Assembly: GCA_004296775.1 (NCBI GenBank)
Contig: RHGE01000034.1
Span: 1 to 64,000, forward strand
Direction: 5' to 3'
Source: Marinilabiliaceae bacterium JC017
Lineage (GTDB): Bacteria > Bacteroidota > Bacteroidia > Bacteroidales > Marinilabiliaceae
DNA length: 64,000 nucleotides
The notes beneath the pieces are model-generated. The model was given only the letters and a program-made list of their open reading frames with translations, ran no database searches and was not told the DNA's origin. The position numbers and the translations under genes were made by a program. Each line of letters opens with the position of its first letter. The stretch's first letter is position 1. Below, piece after piece: positions 60,435 to 64,000 of the stretch.

Positions 60435-61883
60435 ATGCTTAATAAGAAGTTTATCATAAACCTATTTGGTTTAGTGTTGATGTTCGAGAGTCTCTTTATG
60501 CTATTATGCGGTGGAGTCTCTCTTTTTTATGGTGAAGATGATCTAATGGCATTTCTCTATGCCGCATTAATAACCTTTTCATTTGGCTTTTTCCCCTGGC
60601 TGATGACCCGCAATGTCAAAAAAGATCTCATTAAGCGGGAAGGCTATATCGTGGTCACCTTAGTGTGGGTTATCATGTCCGTGTTTGGTAGTTTACCTTT
60701 CATCTTCAGCGGTTATATTCCCCGGTTTACCGACGCTTTTTTCGAAACCATATCCGGCTTCACCACCACCGGAGCCAGTATTCTCGAGGATATTGAAGCC
60801 CTGCCCCATGGGGTGTTATTTTGGCGAAGCACCACCCATTTTATTGGCGGAATGGGAATTATTGTGCTGGCAGTCGCCATTCTGCCCTACTTCGGTTTTG
60901 GCGGTATGCAGCTCTACAATGCCGAAGCCGCCGGTGTGACCAATGATAAACTACATCCGCGTATTACCCAAACAGCCAAGAGCCTGTGGGGCATCTATGT
61001 CTCTCTGATATTGCTCGAGACGGTCTTTTTAATGTTTGGCGGCATGCCCCTGTTCGACGCCCTGTGTCACAGTTTCGGCACCATTGCCTCGGGAGGCTTT
61101 TCCACCAAAAACACCAGTCTGGCAGGGTATTCGCCCTACATTCAATACGTCGTCGTGTTATTCATGATATTTGCCGGTACCAATTTCACCCTCTTCTATT
61201 TTGCCTGGAAAGGAAAATGGCAGAAAATAAAACAAAACGGTGAGTTTAAAATATACCTCTATATCATTGGGATTGTTTCCCTGATTGTGGCGGTGAGCCT
61301 CATCTTTACCGAGCATTATGGCATCGAGAAAGCCTTTCGCGACTCCCTGTTTCAAGTCGTCAGTATCCTCACAAGCACCGGATTTGCAACGGCCGATTAC
61401 ACCGCCTGGCACGGATCCCTCACCTTCATCTTTTTCATTCTAATGTTTAGCGGAGCCTGTGCCGGTTCCACCTCCGGAGGTATCAAAATCATGCGGCATA
61501 ATATCCTCATTCGAAACAGCATGCTGGAGTTCAAGCGCATGACACATCCGCTGGCCGTCATCTCACTTCGAATCAATAAAAAAGTGATCCCAAAAGAAGT
61601 GGTATTCAAAGTGCTTGCTTTTGTCATGATCTACATGATCATTTTCTCCCTGGGCTCCCTCTCGCTCACCTTTTTAGGTCTTGAGTTCGATGCCGCCATG
61701 GGAGCCGCAGCCACCACCATGGGAGGCATTGGTCCCGGACTGGGATCGGTAGGACCGGTGAGTAATTTCGCCCACGTAGCCATCGCCGGCAAGTGGATTC
61801 TCTCCCTGCTCATGCTGCTGGGACGACTGGAACTGTTTTCAGTCCTCATCCTGTTTAGCCCTGAATTCTGGCGCAACAATTAG
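60435..61883 (+). CDS. trkH: Potassium channel TrkH, first copy
   Basis: The 482-residue membrane protein has four selectivity-filter loops: SGFTTTGASI, FGTIASGGFS, VSILTSTGFATAD and FSGACAGSTSGGIK. Length and order match TrkH/KtrB channels. It works with TrkA encoded just upstream. A second TrkH gene follows at 62770 after a repeat-rich gap. Confidence 0.95.
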   Translation: MLNKKFIINLFGLVLMFESLFMLLCGGVSLFYGEDDLMAFLYAALITFSFGFFPWLMTRNVKKDLIKREGYIVVTLVWVIMSVFGSLPFIFSGYIPRFTDAFFETISGFTTTGASILEDIEALPHGVLFWRSTTHFIGGMGIIVLAVAILPYFGFGGMQLYNAEAAGVTNDKLHPRITQTAKSLWGIYVSLILLETVFLMFGGMPLFDALCHSFGTIASGGFSTKNTSLAGYSPYIQYVVVLFMIFAGTNFTLFYFAWKGKWQKIKQNGEFKIYLYIIGIVSLIVAVSLIFTEHYGIEKAFRDSLFQVVSILTSTGFATADYTAWHGSLTFIFFILMFSGACAGSTSGGIKIMRHNILIRNSMLEFKRMTHPLAVISLRINKKVIPKEVVFKVLAFVMIYMIIFSLGSLSLTFLGLEFDAAMGAAATTMGGIGPGLGSVGPVSNFAHVAIAGKWILSLLMLLGRLELFSVLILFSPEFWRNN

Positions 61884-61974
61884 TGGTGCGCCGGGGGACG
61901 AAGTGCTAATAGGCCACCTCATTTCCCCATTAAATGTCAGTTGGGTTAAAGCCAGTTGAACTGTATTTTTTGGC

Positions 61975-62083
61975 GTCCCGGCTCGCCTGAGGCTCGCCGC
62001 CGGGCTTTACATTTCTACTCCTCGCTTTCCCCTCCTACGGGTTCAACCCGCGCTGTGGGGTATCCATTTCAATCCCTGGCCGG
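61975..62083. repeat. Interspersed repeat (partner of 43886-43994)
   Basis: GC-rich, about 110 bp, with CCCGGC and GCCGGG arms near the left end and a small CGGGTTCAACCCG palindrome at 62037-62049. It matches 43886-43994 at roughly 65-70%. It starts about 90 bp after the first trkH. From 62084 to 62340 no gene is seen. Confidence 0.65.
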
Positions 62084-62347
62084 GGGTTCTTCATCGGGCT
62101 GCAATAAAGGAAAAAATAAGCTTTTAGTAGGAGGCCAGAGTTGTGCCTGCAAAAATGTAGGATACTGTTTGGTGCCCAATCGAGAGGCTACAAAAATGCT
62201 AATAATATTCATGCAAACATATTTGCGCGGTAGTTGTTAGTGGCTTACGGGTGATATTGGTGTATTTATTGGCAAAATATTTTGGCAAGAAGTAAATCAT
62301 CTTGATACTTTTTACTTTTCTGGCTTGTCCAGCTTAGGATAGCCGTT

Positions 62348-62634
62348 TCTGGTAGGCGCCAGCATGCTTTTTTGTCACAAAAGTAATACCTGGGACAAGC
62401 CAGGATGCTTTTTTGCAACAGATTTCATGCCTGGGAAGAGCCAGGAACCTTTTTTGTCACAGATTTGGCACCTGGGAAGAGCCAGGTAGCAACTTTGAAA
62501 CAAAAATGGAATCTGGGAAGAGCCAGGATGCATTTTTGTCACCAATTTCACACCTGGGGCAAGCCAGGCTATTGCTTTGTAACCGAGTTGGCACCTGGGA
62601 GCCGCCAGGTATCATTTTTTGTTTCCAATGAAAC
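62348..62634. repeat. 41-bp tandem hairpin array, seven units
   Basis: Seven units of exactly 41 bp start at 62348, 62389, 62430, 62471, 62512, 62553 and 62594. Each begins with a 16-bp part of the form CCTGG-N6-CCAGG, a 5-bp stem with a 6-nt loop, followed by a 25-bp part often containing TTTTTTGTCAC. The stem is kept while the loop varies (GACAAG, GAAGAG, GGCAAG, GAGCCG). Stem arms also match CCWGG. A degenerate unit may lie before the first. Short open frames across it are not convincing genes. Confidence 0.92.
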
Positions 62635-62769
62635 CCAATGCACACAGTACCTTAAATTATGCGGGATCTGGAAAACAAGACATTTTACTCTTTAAACCCG
62701 GGGTAAGATTTTTCTTCTATCAAAAAAATACCATATTTGTGCCACGCAAAACAGCAAGATGGTTTAAAA

Positions 62770-64000
62770 ATGTTGAATGTTCGATTTATAACCTTGGTAT
62801 TAGGTTTATTGCTTGTCGTTGAAGGTGTCTTTATGTCGCTTTCTGCATTTGTGGCTGCTATTTATGGGGAATACGATTTACCCTATCACCTCATATCTGC
62901 CGGGGGATGTATCTCTTTAGGTGGCGTTATCGCATTAGCTTTCCGAAAAGCAAAAAAAAATATAGGCAAGCGGGAAGGATACGTTATCGTATCCATGGTC
63001 TGGGTTGTATTTTCCTTGTTCGGGCTATTGCCATTCTGGCTGAGTCGGGCCATTCCTTCTTTTACCGATGCCTTTTTCGAAACCATGTCAGGTTTTACCA
63101 CAACCGGTAGTAGTATTTTAAATGATATAGAGGCCTTGCCGCATGGCTTATTATTCTGGCGGAGCCTCATTCAATGGTTAGGTGGTATGGGAATTATTGT
63201 GTTATCACTTGCCATTTTGCCGGTGTTAGGCGTGGGCGGCATGCAGCTTTTTGTTGCGGAGGTGCCTGGTCCGGTACCCGATAAATTGCATCCTCGTATC
63301 ACCGAAACAGCCAAACGCCTTTGGGGTATCTATTTACTCTTTACCCTTATTGAAACAGGCCTGCTCTGGATTGGTGGCATGAATTTCTTCGACGCCATCT
63401 GTCACTCCTTTACCACCATGGCCACCGGGGGCTATTCAACCAAGCAGGCCAGTGTGGCTTATTTTTCTTCACCCTTTATTCAATATGTCATTATCCTGTT
63501 CATGTTTATTGCCGGTGCCAACTTTGCGTTGTCTTATTCTGCCATGCACGGAAAATTCAGGAAGGTATTTGAGAATGAAGAGTTGCGTTATTATTTCGGA
63601 TTTGTAGTGGCATTTAGTTTAATCGTTGGAGTAGTGCTTGAGTTTACCGAGGTGGGTCTTGGTTTCGAAAAGGCCTTCCGCGATGGTTTATTCCAGGTGG
63701 TGTCCATCATCACAACCACCGGCTATGCTACGGCTGATTACTTGTTGTGGGTGCCTTTCCTCAGTGTTATCATCTTTTTGTTGATGTTTTTTGGCGGCTC
63801 TGCCGGTTCAACCGGAGGGGGGATTAAGATCGTTCGCATTGTGTTACTGCTTAAGAATAGCTACTATGAACTAAAGCGTTTGGTGCATCCCCATGCCGTT
63901 ATTCCGGTTCGATTTAATTCACGGGCGGTGGCTCCGGCAATCATCAACAATATAGTTGCTTTTATCGTGATCTATATGCTGGTGGTAGGTATTAGCATGA
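62770..64000 (+). CDS. Potassium channel TrkH, second copy (cut by window end)
   Basis: The frame is open from ATG 62770 to the last base, giving 410 residues, so the C-terminus is missing. It is clearly homologous to the first TrkH: SGFTTTGSSILNDIEALPHG, GGMGIIVLSLAILP, FTTMATGGYSTK, SIITTTGYATADY and FFGGSAGSTGGGIK as filter loops. It diverges enough to be an old duplication. Its filter loop 4 has GGS-AGSTGGG where copy 1 has SGACAGSTSGG. TrkA upstream could serve both. Confidence 0.92.
   Translation, partial: MLNVRFITLVLGLLLVVEGVFMSLSAFVAAIYGEYDLPYHLISAGGCISLGGVIALAFRKAKKNIGKREGYVIVSMVWVVFSLFGLLPFWLSRAIPSFTDAFFETMSGFTTTGSSILNDIEALPHGLLFWRSLIQWLGGMGIIVLSLAILPVLGVGGMQLFVAEVPGPVPDKLHPRITETAKRLWGIYLLFTLIETGLLWIGGMNFFDAICHSFTTMATGGYSTKQASVAYFSSPFIQYVIILFMFIAGANFALSYSAMHGKFRKVFENEELRYYFGFVVAFSLIVGVVLEFTEVGLGFEKAFRDGLFQVVSIITTTGYATADYLLWVPFLSVIIFLLMFFGGSAGSTGGGIKIVRIVLLLKNSYYELKRLVHPHAVIPVRFNSRAVAPAIINNIVAFIVIYMLVVGISM

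Noticed and set aside
62030-62065. tRNA-like T-arm around GGGTTCAACCC
   Set aside because: No acceptor, D or anticodon stem can be drawn around it; it is part of the interspersed repeat.
62348-62634. CRISPR array
   Set aside because: Repeats are only 16 bp, the 25-bp parts between them resemble each other, and no cas genes are near. It is a plain tandem repeat.
62405-62695. 96-codon frame over the hairpin array
   Set aside because: It reads through the 41-bp units, where period and frame drift; the residue pattern is only the repeat translated.

Overview
The window looks like chromosomal DNA of a Bacteroidota member, most likely order Bacteroidales/Marinilabiliales. The taxonomy is an inference from these points: a SusC/SusD pair, a primary sigma factor without region 1.1, Rho with a lysine/glutamate-rich insertion, tmRNA tag GENNYALAA, a type IX secretion C-terminal domain, pyruvate:ferredoxin oxidoreductase, pyruvate phosphate dikinase, and promoter -7 boxes of the form TAnnTTTG. 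Housekeeping genes are moderately AT-rich. The exopolysaccharide region is visibly more AT-rich, and the Trk genes at the right end are more GC-rich.

Layout. (1) 1-11.5 kb: a polysaccharide utilisation locus with a GH130 enzyme, an MFS transporter, an unrecognised lipoprotein (possible catabolic enzyme), SusC, SusD and a FIVAR/LamG surface lipoprotein. The unrecognised lipoprotein is bracketed by two directly repeated ~291-bp MITE-like elements that start at or just after gene stop codons. (2) 11.7-28.5 kb: core genes, comprising tmRNA, a saccharopine/alanine dehydrogenase-like enzyme, rpe, primary sigma factor, rho, an AAA ATPase, nifJ, a dihydroorotate dehydrogenase-like protein, ppdK, ruvX and def. 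A GC-rich island and a 42-bp minisatellite lie after nifJ. (3) 28.6-56.8 kb: an exopolysaccharide locus. It starts with a type IX secreted beta-helix protein, then the export lipoprotein, the Wzc-type tyrosine kinase, polymerase, flippase and several glycosyltransferases. Next come a GINT1-like beta-propeller protein, two opposite-strand glycosyltransferases, an SGNH-type lipoprotein, an acyltransferase-glycosyltransferase fusion and a pectate-lyase-like secreted protein. It ends with an ACP / AsnB / NAD-synthase-like / AMP-ligase cassette and an unusual initiating sugar-phosphate transferase. (4) 56.9-64 kb: comEC, trkA, trkH, a repeat-rich gap with a 41-bp hairpin array, and a second trkH cut by the window edge.

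How it fits together. Region 1 would capture and break down a probably mannose-containing glycan. Region 3 would build, flip, polymerise and export a surface polysaccharide by a Wzx/Wzy-type route, with its own lyase and modification enzymes. The four-gene ACP/AsnB/NadE-like/ligase cassette (50,609-55,307) is the best candidate for a poorly described system: it has the parts to activate an acyl group, load it on a carrier and form amides, inside a polysaccharide locus. Non-coding DNA holds at least five repeat families, most of them unexplained.
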